A program made the position numbers and the translations under genes. The notes below the pieces were generated by a model. The model had not been told where the DNA came from, did no database searches, and was given only the letters and a program-made list of their open reading frames with translations. Shown one piece after another: positions 1 through 6,182 of a DNA stretch of 8,781 nt. Numbering within the stretch: position 1 is the stretch's first letter; each line of letters starts with the position of its first letter. The DNA lies in the NCBI GenBank assembly GCA_903940375.1, contig CAJAKT010000328.1, positions 1 through 8,781 on the forward strand, in the 5' to 3' direction. Source of the stretch: an uncultured bacterium. Its GTDB lineage: Bacteria > Actinomycetota > Actinomycetes > S36-B12.

Positions 1-122
1 ACTTCGCGATTCCCACGGACACCCCCACCACCACAACGCTCTCCGAACTCAACGAAGGTGAAGTCGCGACGGTCGACATCCCGTCATTGCGATCGTGGAT
101 CGACGATGGTGCACCTGCCTGA
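1..122 (+). CDS. C-terminal fragment of an unidentified protein
   Basis: An open frame enters from the left edge; the first complete codon is at base 3 and the stop is TGA at 120-122, leaving 39 residues. The visible tail is rich in Thr, Pro and acidic residues and ends in SLRSWIDDGAPA. A terminal Trp-Ile-x-x-Gly-Ala-Pro is often seen near the end of c-type cytochrome and related heme-domain proteins, but the fragment is too short to assign a family and no heme CxxCH is in view. The two competing frames are less convincing: one stops early and the other is Arg/Ser-rich and runs into the next intergenic region. The following gene begins 168 bases later, so this is probably the last gene of its own unit. 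Function unknown. Confidence 0.5.
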   Translation, partial: FAIPTDTPTTTTLSELNEGEVATVDIPSLRSWIDDGAPA

Positions 123-290
123 ACGGGCGTGCCCGCACACGTCCAGCGTCGCTCGTCGGTGTCGTCGCGTCGGCAGCCCGCCGCACGCGGGTGGACGTGG
201 GACGAGCGTGCGCGACACTATTACCCATACACGCGCAGCCTGAACCGTCTGTCGCACAGGCCAGACCGCAGCCGTTTACGAGGAGATTTC
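123..290 (+). other. Intergenic region upstream of the ParB-like/MIP channel pair
   Basis: This 168-base gap holds no convincing gene. Two short GC hairpins are visible: CGGGC/GCCCG around 124-135 (almost no loop) and CCCGC/GCGGG at 177-181 and 187-191 with a 5-base loop. Neither is followed by a T run, so either would be a weak terminator for the gene ending at 122. A comparatively AT-rich patch, TATTACCCATAC at 219-230, is the best place for a -10 element of the next unit, but I see no good -35 at proper spacing. An ACGAGGAG ribosome binding site lies at 278-285, five bases before the ATG at 291. Confidence 0.3.
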
Positions 291-746
291 ATGGCAGCCA
301 GGAAGAAGTCCCCCGCAGGCACCACGACCGACGCTGTCCCCGTCGTCGCGACCCCGAGTGAGATCTGGAAGTCCGAGCCCGACGATCACGACTACCCGGC
401 GGCCCAGTCCTACCTGTCCCTACTGACCACCGCCGCCAACGCCAAGCACATCGCACAGCAGTTGAAGAAGTCGCCGATCGAGCTCCACCCGGCCAAGGAC
501 GTTCTTCGCGCGGCCGAACTGCCTCTCCTGCCCGAAAGCGACCCGTCGGTCGCACGGGACCTGGCGAAGGTCAAGGCCGGTGACCGGCTGTCACCGGTGC
601 TGGTCGTTCGCGGAGACGCCGTCACGGGTATTCGCGCGGTGATCGCCGACGGTTACCACCGCGTCTGCGCGAGCTACAACCTGAGCGAGAACGAGCAGAT
701 CCCGTGCCGGCTCATCGACTACCCCGGCACCTCGGGCAAGAAGTAG
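291..746 (+). CDS. Small ParB/sulfiredoxin-like-fold protein of unknown function
   Basis: This 151-residue soluble protein has no signal peptide or membrane segment. The start is set by ACGAGGAG at 278-285, five bases before the ATG; the reading frame is open further upstream, but that stretch is Arg-rich and has no ribosome site. Residues 1-20 are basic and low-complexity. Residues 97-143 look like the ParB N-terminal (ParB/Srx) fold: a strand at SPVLVVRGD, then VIADGYHRVCA with Asp-Gly-Tyr-His-Arg at 120-124, the position of the nucleotide-binding or catalytic DGxHR motif in that superfamily. The helix-turn-helix and C-terminal dimer domains of true chromosome-partition ParB are absent, so a role in segregation is unlikely. 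The gene ends six bases before the MIP channel gene and the two are almost certainly co-transcribed. The fold is moderately sure; the function is unknown. Confidence 0.8.
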   Translation: MAARKKSPAGTTTDAVPVVATPSEIWKSEPDDHDYPAAQSYLSLLTTAANAKHIAQQLKKSPIELHPAKDVLRAAELPLLPESDPSVARDLAKVKAGDRLSPVLVVRGDAVTGIRAVIADGYHRVCASYNLSENEQIPCRLIDYPGTSGKK

Positions 747-752
747 TCGACC

Positions 753-1562
753 GTGGCCGACGATGGCATCGCGGGCGTGCTGCGCAGTTGGGATGCCGAG
801 TTCGAGCAGCGAGTAACCGACTTCAACGATCCCAAGCAGGAGTGGCGGCGCCTGCTGTCCGAAGCAGTGGGCACGTTCTTCCTGGTCCTCGTCGCCGCCG
901 GCGCACCCATGGTCGGTGCGAAGTACCCGGACACCATCACCTTGGCGGCTGCTGTCGTCGCACCAGCCCTCATGGTGATGGCGATCATCATGTTCATGGG
1001 CAAGGTGGGTGGCGCCCACCTCAATCCAGGCGTGAGCATCGCCTTCGCGCTGCGCGGGGATTTCCCCTGGCGGCGCGTGCCCGGATACATCATCGTGCAG
1101 TTCGCGGCGGCCATCGCTGCGGCTGCCGTGCTGACTTGGCTTGTCGAAGTGAGCGCATCGATCGGCGGCAGCTACCCCGGTGCGTCCACCAGCGACATCG
1201 CCGCGTTCGCAACCGAGGCAATACTCACCTTCGGACTGGTCAGCGTGATCCTTGGCACGGCATCCGGTGCGCAGAACATCGGCATGGTCGCTGCCATCGG
1301 CGTGGGTGGCTACATCGCACTCGCCGGACTCTGGGCTGCACCACTGTCGGGCGCCTCGATGAATGCCGCGCGCTCCTTCGGCCCGAACCTCGTCGGTGGT
1401 GACCTGAACGCGATCTGGGTCTACCTCACCGGCCCGCTGCTCGGCGCCATCGTCGCCGTCGGACTTGCCTATCTGCTGCGCGGCTCCGGTGGTGGGCGCA
1501 GCGGCTCGAAGGCTGCTCAAGGTCAGCTCGATCCCATGGTCGATCGCCCAGGCGAGTCCTAG
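753..1562 (+). CDS. MIP-family (aquaporin-like) channel with altered NPA boxes
   Basis: This 269-residue integral membrane protein of the aquaporin/glycerol-facilitator family should form a six-helix channel for water or small neutral solutes. The first half-helix reads GGAHLNPGVS (Asn91-Pro92-Gly93) and the second SGASMNAARSFGP (Asn204-Ala205-Ala206-Arg207), so both Asn residues and the filter Arg remain while both NPA boxes are changed. By alignment to E. coli AqpZ from memory, the other three selectivity-filter sites are Pro71, Gly192 and Ala201, all small, which suggests a wide pore. A cytosolic N-terminal extension of about 33 residues precedes the first helix (EAVGTFFLVLVAAGAP), and the tail after residue 243 is polar and Gly/Ser-rich. 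The start is GTG, six bases after the preceding stop. The stop lies in a CTAG shared with the convergent exporter gene. Family certain; substrate not determined. Confidence 0.95.
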   Translation: MADDGIAGVLRSWDAEFEQRVTDFNDPKQEWRRLLSEAVGTFFLVLVAAGAPMVGAKYPDTITLAAAVVAPALMVMAIIMFMGKVGGAHLNPGVSIAFALRGDFPWRRVPGYIIVQFAAAIAAAAVLTWLVEVSASIGGSYPGASTSDIAAFATEAILTFGLVSVILGTASGAQNIGMVAAIGVGGYIALAGLWAAPLSGASMNAARSFGPNLVGGDLNAIWVYLTGPLLGAIVAVGLAYLLRGSGGGRSGSKAAQGQLDPMVDRPGES

Positions 1563-2422
1563 ACGAGCGGAGTGAGCGCCGGCGGCGGCTGACGTCTGCC
1601 GACGCGTTCCGCCCCGATCCCGGCGATCACCACGAGTACAACGCCGACGAGCTGCGGTGCCTGGGGGATCTGCGACAGGAGCAGCGCGCCCCACGCCGTG
1701 GCAACAGCCGGCTCCAACGCCATGAGGGTGCCGAATGCCGCGGTGGTCAGCCGACGCAGGGCCAGCAGTTCGAGGATGAACGGGATAACGGGCAGCAGGA
1801 TCGCCAGGCCGATCGCCTGGACGATGACGCTGATCGTGATGTGACCCCACGCCTGCGGAAGGCCGACCACGGTCGTTGCGATAGCTGCGACGGGGATCGT
1901 GATCGCGAGGCCCTCGAGGCCGTCGAACCGATCGCCCATTGTCTGGGTCAGCAGGATGTAGCTCGCCCAGCAGACGGCGGCGATCGCAGCGAAGAGGATG
2001 CCGAGGGCGTCGATGGACCCCGTCCACGGCTCGGTCAGGAGCAGCACTCCGGCGAGAGCCATGGCGGGCCAGACGAGATTGCGCCTCGAATGCGATCGGA
2101 AGACCGCAACGCCCAGCGGACCGAGGAACTCGATCGCGACGACCGTGCCGAGCGGGATTCGCTCCAGGGCGAAAAGGAAGGCCACGGTCATCACGCCGGT
2201 GATCACGCCCAGCACGAGCGGAACGCGTAGCTCGCGAAGCGTGTAGTTGCGCAGACGTGGACGGACGATCGCAAGGAAGATCAGCCCGCCAGCGGTGAGT
2301 CGCAGCCAGGCGGTGCCACCCGCCCCTACGTCGTCGAAGAGGTGGGTGGAGAGCGCAGCTCCGAGTTGGACGGTGATGATCGCCACGACAGCAAGCGACC
2401 AGGCCGGCACTCGATTCGTCAC
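1559..2422 (-). CDS. EamA/DMT-family transporter, RhtA-like amino acid exporter
   Basis: This 287-residue inner-membrane protein has about ten hydrophobic segments arranged as two EamA repeats, the layout of drug/metabolite transporters. It resembles E. coli RhtA (threonine/homoserine exporter) at several points: VQLGAALSTHLF at 18-29, IPLGTVVAIEFLGPLGVAV at 89-107, CWASYILLTQ at 151-160, and FGTLMALEPAVAT at 230-242. Efflux of an amino acid or a related small metabolite is therefore likely, though the substrate cannot be read from sequence. The start is GTG with only a weak ribosome site; the gap to the upstream binding-protein gene is 33 bases, so the two may share a transcript. The C-terminal tail (RRQPPPALTPLV) is Pro-rich and cytosolic. 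The stop overlaps that of the MIP channel gene by four bases. Confidence 0.92.
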   Translation of the reverse strand: MTNRVPAWSLAVVAIITVQLGAALSTHLFDDVGAGGTAWLRLTAGGLIFLAIVRPRLRNYTLRELRVPLVLGVITGVMTVAFLFALERIPLGTVVAIEFLGPLGVAVFRSHSRRNLVWPAMALAGVLLLTEPWTGSIDALGILFAAIAAVCWASYILLTQTMGDRFDGLEGLAITIPVAAIATTVVGLPQAWGHITISVIVQAIGLAILLPVIPFILELLALRRLTTAAFGTLMALEPAVATAWGALLLSQIPQAPQLVGVVLVVIAGIGAERVGRRQPPPALTPLV

Positions 2423-2455
2423 CGCGACCGGACGTCCGTAGTCAAGGCATCCTCA

Positions 2456-3598
2456 TTAGTTGATGACGAACGTGCCGGCCTTGTCGACCTTCAGGACGTA
2501 TACCGGCACCTTGGTGCGGTTTCCGGTCTTCGCGTTGATGGTGATCGAGCCGGTCTGTCCTGCGAAGTTCTTGGTCTTGAGCAGGGCCTTCAGCACCGGG
2601 CTGCTCTTCTCCGAGCCAGCCTTCGTCATCGCAGCGAACAGCACGTTGGCTGAGTCATAGGTGAACGTGCCCCACACACCCGGTGTGGCGTTGAACTTCG
2701 CGCGGTATGCCTTCACGTACGAGGACGCATCGGGCAGCTGCGCTGCCTCCGGGACACCGCTGAAGACGCAGCGCTGCGAGGCAGGGATCCCGGCAGCCGA
2801 CACGAATGCCGGATCAACATTGGCCAGGCCCATGAAGCAGCTCGACGTGGTGTTTGCCGCCGTGATGGCCGTGGCGATCTTGCTGCCCTCGGGGTAGTAC
2901 GTGCTCACGTAGATGATGTCAGGTGACAGCGCGAGCGCCTGGGCGACCTGCGAGGTGTAGCTCGCGAGTCCCTCGGTGATCGGGATGCTGGCAACCGGGA
3001 CACCGTCGCCGCACACCATCGCCTTGCCGACGCGGTCGGCCATGCCCTGCGTGTAAGCAGACGGGTCGACGAGCATGACGACCTTGGGACAGCCGCTCGA
3101 CTGAGACATGTAGTTGATCTCGACGGGAGAGATCTGACTGTTCTTGGGCTGCACAGTGACGCCCTCGCCAGTTGTGTCGTCTGTGGACGTCATCTGAACC
3201 GGCGTGATGCCGTTCGCAAGGTAGTAAGGCAGGTTGACGAGGCCGACCGACGAGTTGTACGGCCCGATCACCGCGACGGCGCCGCGCGCCTTGACCTTCT
3301 GCGCGACGGCAAGGGCGATGTCGGGGTTCGCCTGGTCGTCTGCCTTGATCAACTTGACCTTTCGGCCGAGCACACCTCCCTTGGCATTGACCTGATCGAC
3401 GGCGAGCTTGGCTCCGCGGTACATGTCGATGCCGTTTGATGCCTGCGAGCCCGTCAGCGGGGCCTCGAGCGCGATGATGATCGGTGAAGGCGCGGCAGAG
3501 GCAACCGGAGCCGCAGCGAGTCCCGCTGCGGTGCCGGAGACGACGAGGACCGCCAGGGCTGCAACAGATACGGAACGGGAACTCATGCGGAAGGTCAT
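2456..3598 (-). CDS. Secreted ABC-type substrate-binding protein, LivJ/LivK-like (Peripla_BP_6)
   Basis: This 380-residue protein is a type I periplasmic-binding-fold receptor of the branched-chain amino acid/amide class. Residues 1-35 form a Sec signal peptide (a basic start, a hydrophobic core around 12-30, and likely cleavage after VASA). There is no lipobox Cys, which is unusual for a Gram-positive binding protein that must be held at the membrane. Family landmarks are IIIALEAPLTGSQASNG (40-56), the NAKGGVLGRKV segment (71-81), AVIGPYNSS (109-117), YVSTYYPEG (230-238) and GVWGTFTYDSAN (307-318). Four cysteines (170, 196, 254, 277) suggest two disulfides. ATG at 3598 has AGGG seven bases upstream; ATG at 3586 is an alternative. 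No LivH/M/G/F genes follow; an RhtA-like exporter does. The ligand may be an amino acid, a urea-like compound or something else. Confidence 0.93.
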   Translation of the reverse strand: MTFRMSSRSVSVAALAVLVVSGTAAGLAAAPVASAAPSPIIIALEAPLTGSQASNGIDMYRGAKLAVDQVNAKGGVLGRKVKLIKADDQANPDIALAVAQKVKARGAVAVIGPYNSSVGLVNLPYYLANGITPVQMTSTDDTTGEGVTVQPKNSQISPVEINYMSQSSGCPKVVMLVDPSAYTQGMADRVGKAMVCGDGVPVASIPITEGLASYTSQVAQALALSPDIIYVSTYYPEGSKIATAITAANTTSSCFMGLANVDPAFVSAAGIPASQRCVFSGVPEAAQLPDASSYVKAYRAKFNATPGVWGTFTYDSANVLFAAMTKAGSEKSSPVLKALLKTKNFAGQTGSITINAKTGNRTKVPVYVLKVDKAGTFVIN

Positions 3599-3705
3599 GC
3601 CGGAACCCTAGGGGTCGCCCGTCGAATCCACGCCCTCGGGGCGCTCGACGCGACAGCTCAGGAACCCCCGCTACCGCGGCCGGCCGCACTAGCCCTCCTA
3701 GGCCG
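3599..3705 (-). other. Palindrome-rich gap between hydrolase and binding-protein genes
   Basis: This 107-base gap contains a 12-base perfect palindrome GCGGCCGGCCGC at 3676-3687, a CGCCC-TCG-GGGCG hairpin at 3631-3643, CCTAGG at 3697-3702 and CCCTAGGG at 3606-3613. Either GC palindrome could weaken or end transcription from the hydrolase gene, but none is followed by a T run. The CCCTAGGG overlaps the only Shine-Dalgarno-like AGGG of the binding-protein gene, so it could act as an operator or mask the ribosome site. I see no convincing -35/-10 pair. Functions are inferred; the symmetry itself is plain in the sequence. Confidence 0.45.
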
Positions 3706-5289
3706 CTACGACAGCAGGATCGGGTCGCCTCCCACCGAGATGGTGCCCGCCACTGGCGTCGTCGCACCCTGGAAGGCAGTGGCCTGCGTGAACCCGGCCG
3801 GAACCTTCAGGGATCCGGGCGAGGCATCATCGGTGTAGGCGATGGAGAACGGCACGCCACTGCGATCGAAGTTGCACAGCACGACGGCCGCTTCGGATGA
3901 GCAGCCGCTGAATCGCGCACCCTCGACCCAGCCGCGCAACGCGATGTACGCACGGGTTGAGGGATAGCTGTTCCACATCTGGATGCCCAGGAGCCGGTAC
4001 TCCGGTGTCCATGCGTACCAGTAGCTGCGGGCGATCCCGTAGCGAAGCGAGTCGAGGTACGTGCGCGAGACATAGCCGGGGATCTCGGCATCCGGAATGA
4101 CGCGCGCAAGCTGACCGCTGCCGGGATTGGTGATCCCGTAGTTGATCTCCGTCTCCCAGATCGGCTTTGCCGGGGCATTGGCAATGCGCAGGGCTGTCTT
4201 CATCATGCCCAGCAGATATGACCTGTCCTTGGTCGTGCCCGAAGCCATCGGATACAGATGCACCGAGAAGGCGTCGACGGGCCATTTCAGATTGCCAAGG
4301 GCGGTGAGGTACTCGGGGTAGAACTCGGTGAACCCCTTGACCCAGCGTGACCCGGTCGATGCGGCAACGACAACAGCACCCGGCTGCGCCGCCTTGATGA
4401 CGGCGTAGGCACGCGCGGTCAGGTCAGCGAGCAGCTCCGGCGTGCCACGCCAGAACTCGGAGATGTTCCCCTCATTCCAGATCTGGTACGCGCCGATCCG
4501 GCCGCCGTAGCGGGCGAGCACTGCGCGGATGTACTGCTCGAAGTACGCGGGATCCGTCATGGGCATCGACGAGCCAGGGCCGGCGAACTCATTACCCGGG
4601 GCGGGACCGACGGCCGCCCACGCCGGTGTTCCACCGAGGACGAGCAGTACTTGCTGTCCGGCTCGTTCCGCCTGCGCGACCTGACGATCGAGGGCCTCCC
4701 AGGTGTAGACGCCGCGCGCCTTCTCGATCTGGTTCCACGACGTCGAGGTGTCCCACAGTCGCACCGTGCCGGCACCCTCAGGTGCTCCCTGAACCGGGTG
4801 GTTACCGAAGAGGGTTCCTTCGACGATGATCCCCGCATCAGGTATATCGGCGTCGTCGGGAACGGTCGGTCGGTACGGGTTGACGATGCGCAGGGACGCC
4901 ATCCGCTCTACGGGCCTGAGCCCCTTGCCCGTCACGCGCACTCGCAGATAGAGCCGGCCAAGGGTTTCACTCGTGGTCATCGTGAAGCTCTTGTTGCCCG
5001 CTCCCTTGACGGCCCACGTCGACACCGTCGTCCAGGCGACCTTGTCCCAGGAGGTGCTCAGGACAGCGGTGCGCCGAACGGTCGGACTAGCGTTGGCCAC
5101 CGCAACCGTCAACGGGAAACTGCTGTAACCCGGTGCCTCCACCGGAACCGTCAGGACGATCGGGGGCGTGCGTGTCGGCGCTGCCGATGCGGGCTGGCCC
5201 GCCGACAGGTAGACGAGCACACCGACGCACGCGAGTGCAGCCGCTATCCGACGCGACCGGACACTCCCCTGCCTCGTCCGGCCGCCCAA
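3706..5289 (-). CDS. Secreted clan GH-A glycoside hydrolase (GH39-like)
   Basis: This 527-residue exported enzyme probably hydrolyses a glycan. Residues 1-37 are an export signal (Arg-rich start, hydrophobic stretch 15-30, likely cleavage near PASA). Residues about 40-137 look like a beta-sandwich domain. Residues about 150-450 form the TIM barrel, with the acid/base Glu273 in YQIWNEGN, and the likely nucleophile Glu381 in PIWETEINYG; VLGGTPAWA (217-225), AFSVHLYP (340-347) and YWYAWTP (423-429) also fit clan GH-A. Residues about 455-527 form a small beta-rich C-terminal domain with Cys463 and Cys472. The start is TTG, seven bases after the oxygenase gene's stop codon, with GGAGG at 5301-5305 inside the end of that gene, which implies coupled translation. 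I cannot tell substrate; GH39 or a neighbouring GH-A family is the best guess. Confidence 0.88.
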   Translation of the reverse strand: MGGRTRQGSVRSRRIAAALACVGVLVYLSAGQPASAAPTRTPPIVLTVPVEAPGYSSFPLTVAVANASPTVRRTAVLSTSWDKVAWTTVSTWAVKGAGNKSFTMTTSETLGRLYLRVRVTGKGLRPVERMASLRIVNPYRPTVPDDADIPDAGIIVEGTLFGNHPVQGAPEGAGTVRLWDTSTSWNQIEKARGVYTWEALDRQVAQAERAGQQVLLVLGGTPAWAAVGPAPGNEFAGPGSSMPMTDPAYFEQYIRAVLARYGGRIGAYQIWNEGNISEFWRGTPELLADLTARAYAVIKAAQPGAVVVAASTGSRWVKGFTEFYPEYLTALGNLKWPVDAFSVHLYPMASGTTKDRSYLLGMMKTALRIANAPAKPIWETEINYGITNPGSGQLARVIPDAEIPGYVSRTYLDSLRYGIARSYWYAWTPEYRLLGIQMWNSYPSTRAYIALRGWVEGARFSGCSSEAAVVLCNFDRSGVPFSIAYTDDASPGSLKVPAGFTQATAFQGATTPVAGTISVGGDPILLS

Positions 5290-5295
5290 GGTGTT

Positions 5296-6060
5296 CTACG
5301 CCTCCGAATAGACGGCGGACGGGTCGTAGCCGTAGAAGGCGGTGCGGGCGGCGCGGCGAGTCTGCGCGTCCTCCTCCATCTGGCGGGCGAACGTGTCGTC
5401 CAGTGTCGGGGAGTCGACCTTCGTCACCGGGTTGCGCTCGAAGATCCACTTCTCCAGTGCCGGGCCCGACTCGAAGGAGTTGATCAGGCAGTAGCGCGGC
5501 TTGTCATCGACATGCCAGACGGAGTGCCACATCCGCTCGGAGTCGACCACGAGCTGCGCGCCAGCACGCAGCGGGATGCGGGTCTCGGTGCTCGGGTCGT
5601 TGATGTCCTCGCGCAGGACCATGAAGGAGCCCGGGTTGTCGGTCAGCTGCATGAACTGCCGGATGACCCAGCCTTCGCCCTCAGGATTGCGGCGGTTGTT
5701 GTCATCAAGGTGCGAGTTGTAGAGGGAATCGGAGTACGAGTTCGGCTGAAGCTCGATGATGCGGCAGCGGCCGACGCGGGCGTCGACCTCCTTCACGCGC
5801 TGCACCAGCGTTGGAGCCTTCGCGACCTGCGAGTCGATCCAGATGCCGTCCTTGTCCTCGCGCGGAGGGTCGCTGTGCCAGAAGGCATTGCAGCCGATCT
5901 CGCCCTGTGCGCTCGCCAGCGGCGCGAATCGCGTGTCTCCGGATGACTTCCAGTCGACGTAGTCCAGGCTCATCCACTCCGACGGGTCGACCACACCGCC
6001 ATAGGAGTCGAGTACGGCGTAGCCAGTCTCCTCAAGGATGGACATGCGGTAGTGCGACAC
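5296..6060 (-). CDS. Putative 2-oxoglutarate/Fe(II)-dependent oxygenase
   Basis: This 254-residue cytosolic protein has the double-stranded beta-helix pattern of 2OG/Fe(II) oxygenases. The metal triad is His117 and Asp119 in NSHLDDNN, plus a distal His179 in SERMWHSVWH; Arg189 in DDKPRYCLINSF sits ten residues later, the usual place for the arginine that holds 2-oxoglutarate. The 60-residue spacing between the HxD and the distal His is normal, and LRAGAQLVVDSERMWH is a typical final-strand segment. Such enzymes hydroxylate, desaturate or halogenate; Asp in the HxD argues against halogenation. The GTG at 6060 is chosen because AGGAGG (6065-6070) lies four bases upstream; an ATG at 6096 in the same frame would add 12 residues but has only a poor ribosome site. 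It lies downstream of the ATP-grasp gene and is tightly coupled to the hydrolase gene. The substrate is unknown. Confidence 0.85.
   Translation of the reverse strand: MSHYRMSILEETGYAVLDSYGGVVDPSEWMSLDYVDWKSSGDTRFAPLASAQGEIGCNAFWHSDPPREDKDGIWIDSQVAKAPTLVQRVKEVDARVGRCRIIELQPNSYSDSLYNSHLDDNNRRNPEGEGWVIRQFMQLTDNPGSFMVLREDINDPSTETRIPLRAGAQLVVDSERMWHSVWHVDDKPRYCLINSFESGPALEKWIFERNPVTKVDSPTLDDTFARQMEEDAQTRRAARTAFYGYDPSAVYSEA
5301..5305 (-). promoter_or_regulatory. Ribosome binding site for the hydrolase, inside the oxygenase gene
   Basis: GGAGG on the minus strand lies 11 bases before the TTG at 5289 and overlaps the last codons of the oxygenase gene (stop at 5296-5298). It is the only good ribosome site near, and it supports the TTG start. 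The spacing is a little long, which fits coupled re-initiation. Confidence 0.6.
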
Positions 6061-6064
6061 AGTG

Positions 6065-6070
6065 CCTCCT
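6065..6070 (-). promoter_or_regulatory. Ribosome binding site deciding the oxygenase start
   Basis: A perfect AGGAGG on the minus strand stands four bases before GTG at 6060. The spacing is short but the match is complete, and it favours this start over the in-frame ATG codons at 6096 and 6090. Confidence 0.65.
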
Positions 6071-6133
6071 GCACTCGGAATTCCTCCCATTGTCATCCCG
6101 CTGGATCAGGGCCTTGCGCGTCGAACGGCCCGT

Positions 6134-6154
6134 GTCCCTAGGGACCTTGGTCCC
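6134..6154 (-). repeat. Three-arm nested inverted repeat between ATP-grasp and oxygenase genes
   Basis: Two inverted repeats share one arm. GTCCCTAGGGAC (6134-6145) is a perfect 12-base palindrome, and GGGACC-TT-GGTCCC (6141-6154) is a perfect 6-bp repeat with a 2-base centre. The middle GGGAC can pair with either outer GTCCC, so two exclusive hairpins are possible in RNA, or the site may be a tandem operator in DNA. It lies 28 bases after the ATP-grasp stop and 74 bases before the oxygenase start. There is no T run, so a plain intrinsic terminator is not shown. Confidence 0.6.
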
Positions 6155-6182
6155 GTCACCGCGCGCCCTGCTTCGGAGCTCG

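Noticed and set aside
124..191. Strong terminator after the left-edge gene
   Set aside because: The two hairpins are only 5 bp each, with no T run, and short GC symmetry is common by chance in DNA of this composition.
291..746. Partition protein ParB as a sign of a plasmid or a replication origin
   Set aside because: Only the DGxHR fold is visible; there is no helix-turn-helix, no ParA neighbour and no parS-like repeat nearby.
591..2027. Long open frame of 478 codons on the minus strand across the channel and exporter genes
   Set aside because: It is rich in Arg, His, Asp and Gly, lacks recognisable domains, and runs antisense to the MIP channel and out of frame with the exporter, both of which are clear families. 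Long shadow frames are expected in GC-rich DNA.
2919..3767. Open frame of 282 codons on the minus strand over the binding-protein gene
   Set aside because: It is a second frame of the same strand, Arg- and Gly-rich, and conflicts with the LivK-like protein that has a clean signal peptide and family motifs.
4651..5946. Open frame of 431 codons on the plus strand opposite the hydrolase and oxygenase
   Set aside because: It is antisense to two well-supported genes, Arg-rich and without domain motifs; it has no ribosome site of note.
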